A stretch of 64,000 bases of DNA from Oscillospiraceae bacterium (GTDB lineage Bacteria > Bacillota > Clostridia > Oscillospirales > Acutalibacteraceae). Positions 8,406 to 18,767 of this stretch are shown here, piece by piece (position 1 is the first letter of the stretch; every line of letters starts with the position of its first letter). The stretch spans positions 1-64,000 of the forward strand of contig SVOK01000004.1 of NCBI GenBank assembly GCA_015066445.1, in the 5' to 3' direction. The notes under the pieces are model-generated. The model searched no databases. It saw only the letters and a program-made list of their open reading frames with translations, and was not told where the DNA came from. The translations under genes were made by a program, and so were the position numbers.

Positions 8406-10823
8406 TTATTTTACTACTAAATTTACAAGTTTCTTCGGAACATAAAGTTCTTTGACAATATTTTTGCCCGAAATCTCATTAGAAACGCTATCCTGAGCCT
8501 TTGCAAGAGCAATTGCATCGGGAGCTGTAATATCAGCAGGAATGTTAATTCTTGCCTTAATTTTACCGTTCACCTGAACTACAATTTCAACAGTAGCATC
8601 AACACATTTTGCCTCGTCAAACTCGGGCCACTTAGCTTGGTTAAGCATACCATCAAAGCCTGCAGTACACCAAAGCTCCTCTGTAATATGAGGTGCAAAA
8701 GGATTAAGAAGAATAATAAAGGTTTTGAATTCGTCCTTAGTAATCTTGCCGCTGCTCTGTATAGAATTAAGGAGCGACATAAGCGCTGCAATAGCGGTAT
8801 TCATCTTAAGACCTTCGATATCCTCTGTTACCTTCTTGATAGTACGGTGGAATTCAGCCTCAAGCTCACTGCGGTAACCGTTTTCATCAGTCATAATATC
8901 AGCAAGAGCCCAAACCTTATCAAGGAAACGCTTACTACCCTTTATTGATGATTGACTCCAAGGGGCAGCCTTTTCAAAGTCACCAATGAACATTTCATAT
9001 ACACGCATTGTATCTGCGCCATAATTTTCAACAATTTCATCGGGGTTAACAACGTTACCACGTGACTTAGACATCTTCTCGCCGTTCTCACCCAAAATCA
9101 TACCGTGACTTGTACGCTTAGCGTAAGGCTCAGAAGTTGGCACAACGCCGATATCATAAAGGAATTTATGCCAAAAACGGCTATAAAGCAGGTGGAGTGT
9201 TGTATGCTCCATACCACCGTTATACCAGTCAATAGGACTCCAGTATTCTAAAGCCTCTTTAGAAGCCAATTCCTTATCGTTGTGGGGGTCACAGTATCTC
9301 AAGAAATACCATGAAGAGCCTGCCCACTGAGGCATTGTATCAGTCTCACGCTTAGCAGGAGCTCCGCAATGAGGACAGGTGGTATTTACCCAGTCAGTCA
9401 TCTTTGCTAAAGGTGATTCACCGTTATCAGTAGGCTCATAAGAATCAACATTGGGAAGCATTAAAGGAAGCTCACTCTCAGGAAGCGGCACATATCCGCA
9501 CTTCTCACAGTAAACCATAGGAATAGGCTCGCCCCAATATCTTTGACGTGAGAACACCCAGTCACGAAGCTTATAATTGGTCTTAACCGAGCCAAGGCCC
9601 TTTTCAGTTAGCCATTCCTGAATTTTCTTTTTAGCGTCTTCAACAGAAAGACCGTTAAGGAAGTCAGAGTTTACTAAAGTACCTGTAGCACATTCGGTAT
9701 AAGCCTCAGCTTGTACATCTTCACCGCCTGAAACAACCTCTATAATGGGCAAATTGAATTTCTTAGCAAAATCCCAGTCACGTGTATCGTGAGCAGGAAC
9801 TGCCATAATAGCGCCAGTACCGTAAGAAATGAGAACATAATCCGAAATGAATATCGGAATTTCAGTATTATTTACGGGGTTAATTGCAGTAACTCCCGAA
9901 AGCTTTACACCGGTTTTATCCTTAGCAAGCTCGGTTCTTTCAAAGTCAGACTTTTTAGCAGCCTGAGCCTTATAATCCAAAACCTCGCTATAATTTTCTA
10001 TTTTATCAGCCCACTTTTCAAGTAACGGATGCTCGGGAGACATTACCATATATGTAGCTCCAAACAATGTATCCGCACGGGTAGTGAAAATTTCAAAGGT
10101 ATCACCAATATTGGTGCTGAATGTAACCTGAGTACCATAGGAGCGGCCTATCCAGTTGCGTTGCTGAGTTTTTACACGGTCGATAAAGTCAACATCCTCA
10201 AGACCGTCAAGCAATTTTTCAGCATAATCGGTAATCTTAAGCATCCATTGGCTTTTTTCCTTTTGAACAACCTCGCTGCCGCAACGCTCGCAAACTCCAC
10301 CAACAACTTCCTCGTTAGCAAGCACACACTTACATGAGGTACACCAGTTAACCGACATTTCCTTTTTATAAGCAAGTCCCTTTTTGAAAAGTTGCAAGAA
10401 AATCCACTGAGTCCATTTATAGTAAGATGGGTCAGTAGTGTTAATCTCTCTGTTCCAGTCAAAAGAGAAGCCTAAGGACTTTAACTGTCTCTTAAAGTTG
10501 GAAATATTATTTTCTGTTACAACAGATGGGTGAATATGATTTTTAATAGCAAAGTTCTCGGTAGGAAGACCGAAAGCATCCCAACCCATAGGATAAAGAA
10601 CATTATAACCCTGCAAACGCTTTTTGCGGCATACAATATCAATAGCAGTGTATGAACGGGGATGTCCTACATGAAGTCCCTGAGCGGAAGGATAAGGGAA
10701 TTCAACCAAGCCGTAAAACTTAGGTAAGCTATAGTCATTCTTAGCGGCAAAGGTGTCCTTTTCGTCCCAAATTTGTTGCCATTTCTTTTCAATCTGTGCG
10801 TAATCGTAAATTTTGTTACTCAT
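8406..10823 (-). CDS. leuS: Leucine--tRNA ligase
   Basis: A class I synthetase of 805 residues, normal for bacterial LeuRS. The HIGH-type motif occurs in [16 protein letters not shown] (about residue 45), the CP1 editing domain follows with the threonine-rich [12 protein letters not shown] region, two zinc-binding-like CxxC pairs are present (CTSCKC...CERCG and CEKCG...CPHCG), and the signature [10 protein letters not shown] lies near residue 580. The C-terminal domain ends in [14 protein letters not shown]. It charges tRNA-Leu and hydrolyses misactivated amino acids. An AGGAGG site precedes the ATG. It is the last gene of the long minus-strand run that begins near 26.8 kb. Confidence 0.98.
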   Translation of the reverse strand: MSNKIYDYAQIEKKWQQIWDEKDTFAAKNDYSLPKFYGLVEFPYPSAQGLHVGHPRSYTAIDIVCRKKRLQGYNVLYPMGWDAFGLPTENFAIKNHIHPSVVTENNISNFKRQLKSLGFSFDWNREINTTDPSYYKWTQWIFLQLFKKGLAYKKEMSVNWCTSCKCVLANEEVVGGVCERCGSEVVQKEKSQWMLKITDYAEKLLDGLEDVDFIDRVKTQQRNWIGRSYGTQVTFSTNIGDTFEIFTTRADTLFGATYMVMSPEHPLLEKWADKIENYSEVLDYKAQAAKKSDFERTELAKDKTGVKLSGVTAINPVNNTEIPIFISDYVLISYGTGAIMAVPAHDTRDWDFAKKFNLPIIEVVSGGEDVQAEAYTECATGTLVNSDFLNGLSVEDAKKKIQEWLTEKGLGSVKTNYKLRDWVFSRQRYWGEPIPMVYCEKCGYVPLPESELPLMLPNVDSYEPTDNGESPLAKMTDWVNTTCPHCGAPAKRETDTMPQWAGSSWYFLRYCDPHNDKELASKEALEYWSPIDWYNGGMEHTTLHLLYSRFWHKFLYDIGVVPTSEPYAKRTSHGMILGENGEKMSKSRGNVVNPDEIVENYGADTMRVYEMFIGDFEKAAPWSQSSIKGSKRFLDKVWALADIMTDENGYRSELEAEFHRTIKKVTEDIEGLKMNTAIAALMSLLNSIQSSGKITKDEFKTFIILLNPFAPHITEELWCTAGFDGMLNQAKWPEFDEAKCVDATVEIVVQVNGKIKARINIPADITAPDAIALAKAQDSVSNEISGKNIVKELYVPKKLVNLVVK

Positions 10824-10825
10824 AT

Positions 10826-11191
10826 TTAGTCCTCCTGAGAGTTTGTGAGAATTTCTTCCATATTAATAGGCTCGCCATCGCTCCACATTTTATCGAGACC
10901 GTAAAACTCACGCTGGTCACGTGTGAAAATGTGAATTATAACAGAGCCGTAATCAAGGCATACCCAACCTGTGGTTTTTCCTTCAATATGATGGGGTCTT
11001 ATTCCGCTTTCCTCTAACTTTTCCTCAGCCTCATCGCAAAGAGCACGAAGCTGAGTTGTAGAGCCGGCGGTACAAATAAGAAAATACTCAGCTAAAACTG
11101 TTAAATTATCAATTTTAATCCCGAGAATTTCTTTTCCTTTTTTCTCATTAAGCGCATTAGCGGCAATTTTCAAAATATCAAATGCTTCCAT
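10826..11191 (-). CDS. rsfS: Ribosome silencing factor RsfS
   Basis: A 121-residue protein of the RsfS/YbeB/Iojap family, which binds ribosomal protein L14 and blocks subunit joining under nutrient limitation. The conserved [25 protein letters not shown] and [10 protein letters not shown] motifs are all present. Its ribosome binding site (GTAGGAGG) lies inside the end of yqeK, which overlaps it by 14 bp. The nadD-yqeK-rsfS order is the standard Firmicute arrangement. Confidence 0.96.
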   Translation of the reverse strand: MEAFDILKIAANALNEKKGKEILGIKIDNLTVLAEYFLICTAGSTTQLRALCDEAEEKLEESGIRPHHIEGKTTGWVCLDYGSVIIHIFTRDQREFYGLDKMWSDGEPINMEEILTNSQED

Positions 11192-11759
11192 TATTTCCTC
11201 CTACTACCTCGTTGTAAGCCTCCAAGGTATCAAAATGAACAGCCTTAGACTGCTCTAACAAGTCGTTTATTGAATATTTAAGTGTATAAACCATTGCTTC
11301 TTCAATAGATTTATCAACTATTTCTCTTATTACATCTACATCTTCATAATCCCTGTCACGTGAAGTGAAATCAGCAAGATAAAGAATTTTAGCTGTAAGC
11401 GACATATTTTTCTTAGCCGTTGTATGATAACGAACGGCATCTAAAAGCTCAGTGTCTTCTATTCTTAAAACATTTTTAATATAAGCCTCGCCCGAAATTG
11501 CATGCCATAGCTTTTTAGCATTTTTTTCAATATCGTTTAGCATTATACCAAAGCTTTCAAAGATTTGCAAGTGTTCTTCATCGGGAGTATTTTTTGTTAT
11601 ATCGTGAAGCAATCCTGCAAGGTAACATTTTTCGGTGTCCCCGCCGTAAATAGAAGCTAATCGCTTAGCTTCATCAGCAACACAAAGGGAGTGAAAATAG
11701 CGTTTTTCATTAAGTCGCTTTTTCAGAATTTCCTTATATACTTCATAATTATTATTCAC
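11178..11759 (-). CDS. yqeK: HD-domain bis(5'-nucleosyl)-tetraphosphatase (YqeK family)
   Basis: A 193-residue HD phosphohydrolase. The metal-binding HD motif is in LAGLLHDITKN, with further histidines in RYFHSL, WHAISGE and YHTTAKK, matching YqeK, which hydrolyses Ap4A symmetrically. The track starts at an ATG (11777), but AAAGGGGAG inside that extension is the ribosome binding site for the GTG at 11759, which overlaps the end of nadD. The gene lies between nadD and rsfS in a tight operon. Confidence 0.9.
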   Translation of the reverse strand: MNNNYEVYKEILKKRLNEKRYFHSLCVADEAKRLASIYGGDTEKCYLAGLLHDITKNTPDEEHLQIFESFGIMLNDIEKNAKKLWHAISGEAYIKNVLRIEDTELLDAVRYHTTAKKNMSLTAKILYLADFTSRDRDYEDVDVIREIVDKSIEEAMVYTLKYSINDLLEQSKAVHFDTLEAYNEVVGGNNGSI

Positions 11760-12345
11760 CGTACACTCCCCTTTCAACTAAAAATCTGAATATTTTTTGA
11801 GGCAACAGCTTTTTCGCTGCCTTGAAATTGTTTCTGATTTCAGTAGAAGATACACACGGTATAACCTCATTCTTAACAGTAAGTCTCATACCCTTGTTCG
11901 ATAAAAGCTTTGCAGCATTATCAAACAAATTATCATCAACATCGCTTCTTCTGAAAGCAATAAACGGAATTTCTTTCATCAATTCCTCATATTTATACCA
12001 TCTGTCAAAGGTGACAAGCATATCACCGCCACAAACAAATATAAAATTCTCATCAGGATATTTTTCTTTAAGAGTCAGAACAGTATCATAGCTGTAGCTT
12101 TTACCCTCACGCTCGAACTCTATAAGGCAAAGTTCAGCTTTACTGAAATCCTCTGCCGCCAAACGGCACATTTCGATTCTTATACTGTCCTCAGCCAAAA
12201 AATCGCAAATTTTATGAGGCGGAATTCTATCAGGCATAATAAATATTTTTTCAATGCTGCTGTCATTCTCTAAAGCTCTCAGCATTTCATAATGACCGAT
12301 ATGCAACGGATTAAAGGTGCCGCCAAAAATTGCAGTAAAAGCCAT
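11752..12345 (-). CDS. nadD: Nicotinate-nucleotide adenylyltransferase
   Basis: It transfers AMP to nicotinate mononucleotide in NAD synthesis. The 197-residue nucleotidyltransferase fold shows the N-terminal FGGTFNPLHIGH motif (the (H/T)xGH signature), the FVCGGDM segment and the C-terminal SSTEIR motif. The start codon overlaps the stop of yhbY (TAATG), implying translational coupling. Full length for the family. Confidence 0.96.
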   Translation of the reverse strand: MAFTAIFGGTFNPLHIGHYEMLRALENDSSIEKIFIMPDRIPPHKICDFLAEDSIRIEMCRLAAEDFSKAELCLIEFEREGKSYSYDTVLTLKEKYPDENFIFVCGGDMLVTFDRWYKYEELMKEIPFIAFRRSDVDDNLFDNAAKLLSNKGMRLTVKNEVIPCVSSTEIRNNFKAAKKLLPQKIFRFLVERGVYGE

Positions 12346-12638
12346 TATTTCACCAGCTTGATAGTTTTATTGTTTTTACTCTCTTTATATAAAATAAAGC
12401 GAGTGCCTATAACCTGAACCACATCACATTCTACCGCTTCGGCTAATAGGTCGGCAGTCTCTCTTGAATTAGTGGGTGAGGTTTCAAGAACACGAAGCTT
12501 TATAAGCTCTCTTGCCTCTAAAGCGTCACGCACCTGTTTTACGGTATTCTCGTTAATACCGCCTTTTCCTACCTGTAATATGGTTTCCATATCGTTTGCC
12601 ATAGCACGAAGCTGTGCTCGCTGTCTGCTGTTTAACAT
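12345..12638 (-). CDS. yhbY: CRM-domain RNA-binding protein (YhbY family)
   Basis: A 97-residue protein consisting of one CRS1/YhbY (CRM) domain, known to associate with the pre-50S ribosomal particle. The N-terminal LNSRQRAQLRAMAN, the GKGGINENTVKQVRDAL loop (a GxxG-type RNA-contact element) and the C-terminal QVIGTRFILYKES are typical. GGAGA precedes the ATG. Placed between rdgB and nadD as in many Clostridia. Confidence 0.93.
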   Translation of the reverse strand: MLNSRQRAQLRAMANDMETILQVGKGGINENTVKQVRDALEARELIKLRVLETSPTNSRETADLLAEAVECDVVQVIGTRFILYKESKNNKTIKLVK

Positions 12639-12648
12639 AGATATCTCC

Positions 12649-13236
12649 TTAAATATATTTACTTAATTCTTCCTTAAATAATCTTAACGCCTTACCTCTA
12701 TGGCTTATACTGTCCTTTTCTTCAGCCGACAAATGACCAAAACAGCCCTTTTCGCTTATAAATAAAGGGTCATAACCAAAGCCACAACTACCCGATTCCT
12801 CAAACGCTATATGACCGTGACATTCACCTCTAACGGTGAACTGTCTGCCGTCGGGAAATACACAGGCTATAGCCGCTACATAGTAAGCGGTGCGATTCTC
12901 CATTGGAACGCCCTCAAGCTCTTTAAGTATTTTCTTATTATTATCATCATCGTTACCGTGTCCGCCTGAATAACGGGCAGAATATATACCGGGGGCTCCG
13001 TCAAGATAATCTACACAAATTCCCGAATCGTCGGCAACGCTTATATAGCCTGTCTCTTTAAGTCCTGCTTTAGCCTTTAAAATTGCATTTTCTTCAAAGG
13101 TAGTACCTGTTTCCTCAATCTCATCTAAAGGTTTCTCCAAATCCTTTTCAGATAAAACATCAAAGCCCATAGGCTCTAAAATGCGGCTAAGCTCTACTAA
13201 TTTTTTTTGATTTTTAGTTGCAATAAATATCTTCAT
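12649..13236 (-). CDS. rdgB: XTP/dITP diphosphatase (house-cleaning NTPase)
   Basis: A 195-residue Ham1/RdgB-type pyrophosphatase that removes XTP, ITP and dITP from nucleotide pools. The N-terminal ATKNQKKLVEL, the ADDSGICVDYLDGAPGIYSARY core and the C-terminal SHRGKALR signature are intact. A TTGAGGA site precedes the ATG, which lies 2 bp beyond the ftsY stop. Confidence 0.96.
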   Translation of the reverse strand: MKIFIATKNQKKLVELSRILEPMGFDVLSEKDLEKPLDEIEETGTTFEENAILKAKAGLKETGYISVADDSGICVDYLDGAPGIYSARYSGGHGNDDDNNKKILKELEGVPMENRTAYYVAAIACVFPDGRQFTVRGECHGHIAFEESGSCGFGYDPLFISEKGCFGHLSAEEKDSISHRGKALRLFKEELSKYI

Positions 13237-13238
13237 TT

Positions 13239-14153
13239 TTATTCCTCAACTGCAAATATTCCGTCAGCAAATTCCTTGGCATTAAAGGGCTGTAAATCAT
13301 CAATACCCTCTCCAACGCCGATATATTTAACAGGTATATTAAGCTCGTTTCTTATCGGGATTATTATGCCGCCTTTAGCAGTACCGTCAAGCTTAGTAAG
13401 CACTATACCCGTAATATCAGTAACATTTTTAAATTCTCTCGCCTGATTTACGGCGTTCTGTCCGGTAGCAGCATCAAGCACAAGCAAAGTTTCAACCGAA
13501 GAATCAGGAAGCTCCCTTGCTATTACACGGTTGATTTTTGCAAGCTCATCCATAAGATTTTTCTTATTGTGAAGTCTGCCCGCAGTGTCGCAAATTATAA
13601 CATCAGCATTGTGAGCCTTAGCAGAAGCTATTGTATCAAACACAACAGAAGCCGGATCAGTACCCTCAACACTTCTTACCATTGAAACGCCTGCACGCTC
13701 TGCCCAGATGCCTAACTGGTCGATAGCGGCAGCACGGAAAGTATCCGCAGCGCCTAAAACAACATTTTTACCGTCATTTTTAAGCTGAGCGGAAATTTTA
13801 CCTATAGAAGTAGTTTTACCAACTCCGTTAACGCCAATAACCAATATAACAGATGGCTTGGTTTCAAGCTTTAACCCCTCGTCCTCGCCTAACATTTCCA
13901 CAATTATATCCTTTAACAGACCTTTAATTGCATTAGGGTCGGTAGTTCCTGTTTCTTTGATTTTTTTACGCAAAAGCTCGCAAATTTCACCCGAGGTGGT
14001 AACACCGATATCGGACATTATAAGGGTTTCCTCTAATTCCTCAAAAAGCTCCTCATCAATTTTTGTGAAGCTTTTTACAATGCTGTTAACGCCCTCTGCG
14101 ATAGAATTTCGGGTTTTTTTAAGTCCCTCTTTAATTTTACTGAAAAATCCCAT
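13239..14153 (-). CDS. ftsY: Signal recognition particle receptor FtsY
   Basis: An SRP GTPase that docks signal recognition particle-ribosome complexes at the membrane. The ATG at 14153 (MGFFSKIKEGLKKTRNS) with AGGTGA 5 bases upstream is preferred over the track start at 14228, which would extend into the PHP gene. At 304 residues it is the short Firmicute form without a long acidic A domain. The NG domains show GVNGVGKTT (G1), DTFRAAA, DTAGR (G3) and TKLDG (G4). It lies in the smc-ftsY order, with one extra gene between. Confidence 0.97.
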   Translation of the reverse strand: MGFFSKIKEGLKKTRNSIAEGVNSIVKSFTKIDEELFEELEETLIMSDIGVTTSGEICELLRKKIKETGTTDPNAIKGLLKDIIVEMLGEDEGLKLETKPSVILVIGVNGVGKTTSIGKISAQLKNDGKNVVLGAADTFRAAAIDQLGIWAERAGVSMVRSVEGTDPASVVFDTIASAKAHNADVIICDTAGRLHNKKNLMDELAKINRVIARELPDSSVETLLVLDAATGQNAVNQAREFKNVTDITGIVLTKLDGTAKGGIIIPIRNELNIPVKYIGVGEGIDDLQPFNAKEFADGIFAVEE

Positions 14154-14169
14154 TAAATCACCTGTTTTG

Positions 14170-15177
14170 TTATTTGATAAAATCTTCAAGCCAAAAGCTT
14201 TGCGAATCTGCACGCCTGCCCTTCTCATCTAACACAGATATTCTGAAATAACCGTCAGTATCCATTAAATTAAAGGTGGCTTCATTTACATTAATGCCGT
14301 TTTCTGCATTGATAGTCATCGCACGTCTGCCTTTGGTAGTGAGATTAATTTTTAAAGCATCAGAGCATTTAACATTTACTGTCATTCCATCTACTGATAT
14401 TTCGTATATCTGAGGACCTGTAGAGGTGTAAAAATCGCCGTTTAATAATGAACTTATTATTTCACTGTATTCCAGTTTATCGGCATTCACCATAACAAAA
14501 GTACCGAAAGAATCTTTTTTGTTATTATGATTATCGTCACCTGATGAAGCAAAAATACGTTTGCCATCTCTTAAAAAGTCGTCCAAAACATTAATATCAT
14601 ACTCATACAAACCGCCGACATTGCAGGAAGTATTGAAAATCTCTACTCCCCAAAGACCCTCATAGCCACCGTAATTACCGTAATTTTCGAGTGACCAGCG
14701 TGGGTGGTTATATGCTACGAAAAATCCGTTTTCATTAGCGGTTTTAATAATCTCATTGATACCTTCTACCCCGTAAACACGTTCAAAATCCTTATCGGGT
14801 CTTCTGAACGCAACTCTGCGCTCCTTGGCAGAAAAATGGTCATATACTTCATTATAGCAAGCATTATAATCGTTGCTCTGCTCTTTGGCGTAAAGGTTCA
14901 AATGGCAAACCTTCATATCACGATTTACACCAGTTGACATATTAGGAAACTGCTTTATAGCAATTTCACAGCTTGTGATTGTCAAGAAGTTTTCGTCATC
15001 AAGATATGAATTATTATTAATATGTTCGTGGTCAGTAATAGCTAATATACTATAGCCGTGTGATTTATAATAATCCTTTAGTTCCTCTGGTGAAAGTCTA
15101 CCGTCCGAGAGGTTACTGTGACAATGCATATTGCCTTTATAAAAATTACATTTTCCGCCAAATAACAGTTTTTTCAT
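14170..15177 (-). CDS. PHP-domain metal-dependent phosphoesterase-like protein
   Basis: A 335-residue protein. The first half is a PHP domain with metal-ligand motifs HCHSNLSDG, LAITDHEHI and TSCEIA, a later AYNHPRWS and SGDDNHN. PHP domains hydrolyse phosphoesters or act as nuclease/phosphatase modules. The C-terminal 90 residues (from about FYTSTGPQIYEISVDG) look like a small beta-sandwich, as in predicted carbohydrate- or wall-associated PHP proteins. No signal peptide is seen. It is inserted between smc and ftsY, normally adjacent in Firmicutes, and is probably co-transcribed (GGAGC upstream of the ATG; 3 bp from the smc stop). The substrate is unknown. Confidence 0.8.
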   Translation of the reverse strand: MKKLLFGGKCNFYKGNMHCHSNLSDGRLSPEELKDYYKSHGYSILAITDHEHINNNSYLDDENFLTITSCEIAIKQFPNMSTGVNRDMKVCHLNLYAKEQSNDYNACYNEVYDHFSAKERRVAFRRPDKDFERVYGVEGINEIIKTANENGFFVAYNHPRWSLENYGNYGGYEGLWGVEIFNTSCNVGGLYEYDINVLDDFLRDGKRIFASSGDDNHNNKKDSFGTFVMVNADKLEYSEIISSLLNGDFYTSTGPQIYEISVDGMTVNVKCSDALKINLTTKGRRAMTINAENGINVNEATFNLMDTDGYFRISVLDEKGRRADSQSFWLEDFIK

Positions 15178-15180
15178 AAA

Positions 15181-18100
15181 TTATGCTCCTTTATTACCCT
15201 CAAGTAACTTCTTTTCAAGCTCTGCAACGTTAAGTTCAAGCAGTTTTGTTACACCCTTTTCCTGCATAGTAACACCGTAAAGCATATCAGCAGCTTCCAT
15301 AGTACCTCTGCGGTGGGTTACGCAAATAAACTGGGTTGAAAAATCAGGCTTTTTCATATAATCAGCAAAACGGTCAACGTTAATATCGTCAAGAGCCGTA
15401 TCAACCTCATCAAGGAAGCAGAACGGAGGCGCATTAACACGCATAATTGCAAAGTAAATGGAAAGAGCGATAAGCGCCTTTTCGCCGCCTGAAAGACCGT
15501 CCAGACTGGGTACGTTTTTACCGGGTAATTTAGCGTTAATATCAATTCCGCTTTCAAGAATATTATCGGGGTCAGAAAGTGAAAGACTCGCTGTACCTCC
15601 ACCGAAAAGCTCAGTAAAGGTTTTGGAGAAGTTCTCGTTGATTTTTGCGAAGCCCTCGGTGAAAATATCCTGCATCTGGGTTGTAAGCTGATTAATAAGC
15701 TTATGAAGCTCTGCACGAGATTTTTCAACATCGTCAATCTGAGCGGATAAGAAATCGTAACGCTCCTTAACCTCTTTATATTCTTCAATAGCAGAAACAT
15801 TAACATTTCCGAGATTTCGGATTTTGCCCTTGATTTCAGCCAAGTTTTTCTTAGCTTCAGACGGATTTTCAGGCTCGCAAGCTACCTTTTCAGCCTCGCT
15901 GCGAGTGAGCTGATATTCGTCATAAAGCTTGCGGATAACCTCATCATATTCTTTGAGCATAACCTCTTTACGCTCGGTAAGACGGGCAAGCTCGCCACCT
16001 ATCTGCTCACGGCGAAGTGTTTTTTCACGTTCACTGTTTCTAAGCTCAATACCTGCCTTTTCGGTTTGGTTACGTTTTTCAAGCATTTCGGTAATATTAG
16101 CTTCGCTCGAATTAATCTTTTCCTTTAAAGACAACACATAAGCTTCGATTTCTGTGATTTTTTGAGTTATTTCGTCATTTTTACTTGCAATTTCAGAAAT
16201 TTCTAAATCAATTTCACCGCTACGCTTACCACGTGAAGAAATGAGCTCTTTAAGACTTTCTGCCGATGCATTTAACTGCTCAATATCCTTATCTGTTTCA
16301 ATAACAGAAAGCTTTGCCGCAGTAATATCAGCAGAAATTTTTTCTCTTGTTTCGTTAAGACTGTCCCTGCCGCCTGTCATTTTATCGATTTCAGATTGCA
16401 GTTCAGTTTTCTTACCGTCAAGCTCAGCAATTTTCACTGCAGCGTCCATAGACTGTTGCTTTAATTTTGCAAGCTTTTCTTCGTTTGATGCCTTTTCATC
16501 GGTTAATTGCTTTAATGCAGATTTTAAATTTCCACGTAAATCATCAATTCTTTTAAGCTCTGCCAAAGCTCTTATCTTATCCTCATTAGCGGTAGTAAGC
16601 TCCGCCTTAGCGGCTGTAATATCCGCTTCAACCACAGCTACCGCCTCATTAGCGGCAGTGAGTTTCGCTGAAAGCTCCTCTGCCCTTACAGTGGCTTTCT
16701 TTATTTCCTCTTCCATTTTTTCAATATCGGAGGAACGGCTTAAAAGTCCTGCATTTTTAACAAGCGAGCCACCTGTAAGCGAGCCGCCCGGATTTATAAC
16801 CTGACCGTCAAGGGTAACAACCTTTACCCTATAACCGTATTTTTTAGCGATAGTAGCAGCGCTGTCAATATCCTCAGCAACAACTGCTCCGCCTAAAAGA
16901 TATTTTATAATCTCACGGTATTTATTATCACACTCTACCAAATCGGAAGCAATGCCCACAAAGCCAAATAAACTCTCGAAGCCTTCCTCTTTGAACTCAC
17001 GTGACTTAATTGTAGCAACAGGCAAAAATGTAGCTCGACCGCCACCCGAGGTTTTAAGGTAATTAATAGCCTTTTTAGCATCCGCCTCGGTTTCGGTAAT
17101 AATATTCTGAATTGCCGCTGCTAAAGCAGTTTCAATAGCAATACTATATTCCTTATCAACCTTGATAAGCTTTGAAACAGGACCGCAAATTCCTTTAAGA
17201 GTGCCAAGCTCGGCCTGCTTTATAACCGCTTTTACAGAATGACCGAAGCCCTCCATATTGTTTTCAAGCTCACGAAGAATCTGTGCACGGCGACGTTTAG
17301 CCTCAATATCAAGATTAAGAGAATCCAATTCCTCCTTAACAGCCTTTGCTGACTGCTCCTTAGAGGCAAGACGAAGCTCGTAGCCTTTTAAAGTATTAGT
17401 ATTGCTCTCGATTATTTCCTCGAATTTCTGCAAAAGCTTATCTGTTTCTTCAAATTCGCTATCAAGCTTTTCAATTTCCGCAGTGTGCTGTGCTATTTGC
17501 TCCTTAGAACTTTCGCCTCTGCCGCCGATTTCCTCAATTGCAGTATCAGCAGTAACCATTGCAACACGCATATCTGCGCTTTCTGCCGATAAAGCATTTA
17601 ATGCTCTAATCTGAGCTTCAATTTTTCTGGAAATACTGTCGCTATCGCTAAGTAACTCAGAAAGCTCCGTTTCAAGAGAATGAAGCTTTTCTTCAATTTT
17701 TAAGCGTTCTTCTTGCTTTTCTGCGGCAAGATTTTGCTTTTCTTCAATTTCGTTAAGAGCCTCACTATCAGAGCGACCCAAAACAAGCTTTTCTTCATTA
17801 AGACGGCTTACAGTTTCATTATTATAAGTAATATTATTCTGCAAAACTGTAATTTCACCGTTTTGCTTTACAATTTCCTCATTAGTTGAGGATATAACAA
17901 GTCTCTCACCCTCAATATCAGAGGTGAGTCTTGCAAAATAAGCAGTATTTTGCTCTTGCTTACGGTCAAACTCAGCCAGAGATTCTTCAATTTCACGGTA
18001 AGAAAGCTGAGCTGCAGCTATTTTACTCTCCTGATTTCTAAGTGCATCCTTAGAGTTATTAAGTGTATAAAGCCAAAGACCAATTTCGAGCTCCTTCCTT

Positions 18101-18762
18101 TGGTCGGCAAGCTCTAAAAATCTCTGTGCTTTACGGCTTTGCTCCGCAAGAGGACCAACACGTGACTCCAGCTCATCAAGAATATCGTGTAAACGAAGAA
18201 GATTATCCTCTGCAGCGGTAAGCTTTCTTTCCGCCTCGATTTTGCGGTAGCGATATTTTGAAATACCTGCCGCCTCTTCAAAAATATCACGTCTCTCACC
18301 TGATTTAGAGCTGATGATAGTGTCAATTTTACCCTGACCTATCATTGAATAACCGTCACGACCAAGACCTGTATCCATAAAAAGCTCGTGTATATCCTTA
18401 AGTCTTACATTTACACCGTTTATAGCATACTCACTTTCATGAGAACGGTAATAACGCCTTGTAATAGCTACAAAATCGTTATCAAAATTAAGACTTCTGT
18501 CAGTGTTATTAATATTAAGGGTTACCTCACAAAAACCGTGAGGACGGCGGGTTTCGGTACCTCCGAATATTACGTCTTCCATAGACTGACCACGAAGGCT
18601 TTTGGTAGACTGCTCACCAAGTACCCAACGTACAGCATCGGAAATATTACTCTTACCGCTGCCGTTAGGTCCTACTACTGCGGTAATACCCTTACCGAAT
18701 TTTAAAACTGTTTTATCCGCAAAGGATTTAAAGCCCTGAATTTCAATTGAGCTTAACAGCAT
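15181..18762 (-). CDS. smc: Chromosome segregation protein SMC
   Basis: An 1193-residue condensin ATPase. Walker A is GPNGSGKSN near residue 33, followed by about 320 residues of coiled coil, a hinge domain (about 500-680, including GGRATFLPV and the VVTLDGQVINPGGSLTGGS motif), a return coiled coil and the C-terminal head with LSGGEKAL and the Walker B CFLDEVDTALDD. It acts with ScpA/ScpB in chromosome compaction; those genes are not in the window. GGAAGTG precedes the ATG. The antisense ORFs shown along it are shadows of the coiled-coil coding region. Confidence 0.98.
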   Translation of the reverse strand: MLLSSIEIQGFKSFADKTVLKFGKGITAVVGPNGSGKSNISDAVRWVLGEQSTKSLRGQSMEDVIFGGTETRRPHGFCEVTLNINNTDRSLNFDNDFVAITRRYYRSHESEYAINGVNVRLKDIHELFMDTGLGRDGYSMIGQGKIDTIISSKSGERRDIFEEAAGISKYRYRKIEAERKLTAAEDNLLRLHDILDELESRVGPLAEQSRKAQRFLELADQRKELEIGLWLYTLNNSKDALRNQESKIAAAQLSYREIEESLAEFDRKQEQNTAYFARLTSDIEGERLVISSTNEEIVKQNGEITVLQNNITYNNETVSRLNEEKLVLGRSDSEALNEIEEKQNLAAEKQEERLKIEEKLHSLETELSELLSDSDSISRKIEAQIRALNALSAESADMRVAMVTADTAIEEIGGRGESSKEQIAQHTAEIEKLDSEFEETDKLLQKFEEIIESNTNTLKGYELRLASKEQSAKAVKEELDSLNLDIEAKRRRAQILRELENNMEGFGHSVKAVIKQAELGTLKGICGPVSKLIKVDKEYSIAIETALAAAIQNIITETEADAKKAINYLKTSGGGRATFLPVATIKSREFKEEGFESLFGFVGIASDLVECDNKYREIIKYLLGGAVVAEDIDSAATIAKKYGYRVKVVTLDGQVINPGGSLTGGSLVKNAGLLSRSSDIEKMEEEIKKATVRAEELSAKLTAANEAVAVVEADITAAKAELTTANEDKIRALAELKRIDDLRGNLKSALKQLTDEKASNEEKLAKLKQQSMDAAVKIAELDGKKTELQSEIDKMTGGRDSLNETREKISADITAAKLSVIETDKDIEQLNASAESLKELISSRGKRSGEIDLEISEIASKNDEITQKITEIEAYVLSLKEKINSSEANITEMLEKRNQTEKAGIELRNSEREKTLRREQIGGELARLTERKEVMLKEYDEVIRKLYDEYQLTRSEAEKVACEPENPSEAKKNLAEIKGKIRNLGNVNVSAIEEYKEVKERYDFLSAQIDDVEKSRAELHKLINQLTTQMQDIFTEGFAKINENFSKTFTELFGGGTASLSLSDPDNILESGIDINAKLPGKNVPSLDGLSGGEKALIALSIYFAIMRVNAPPFCFLDEVDTALDDINVDRFADYMKKPDFSTQFICVTHRRGTMEAADMLYGVTMQEKGVTKLLELNVAELEKKLLEGNKGA

Positions 18763-18767
18763 TTATT

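Noticed and set aside
16241-16804. 187-residue plus-strand ORF inside smc
   Set aside because: Serine-rich shadow of the coiled-coil codons on the other strand; no ribosome binding site and no family features.
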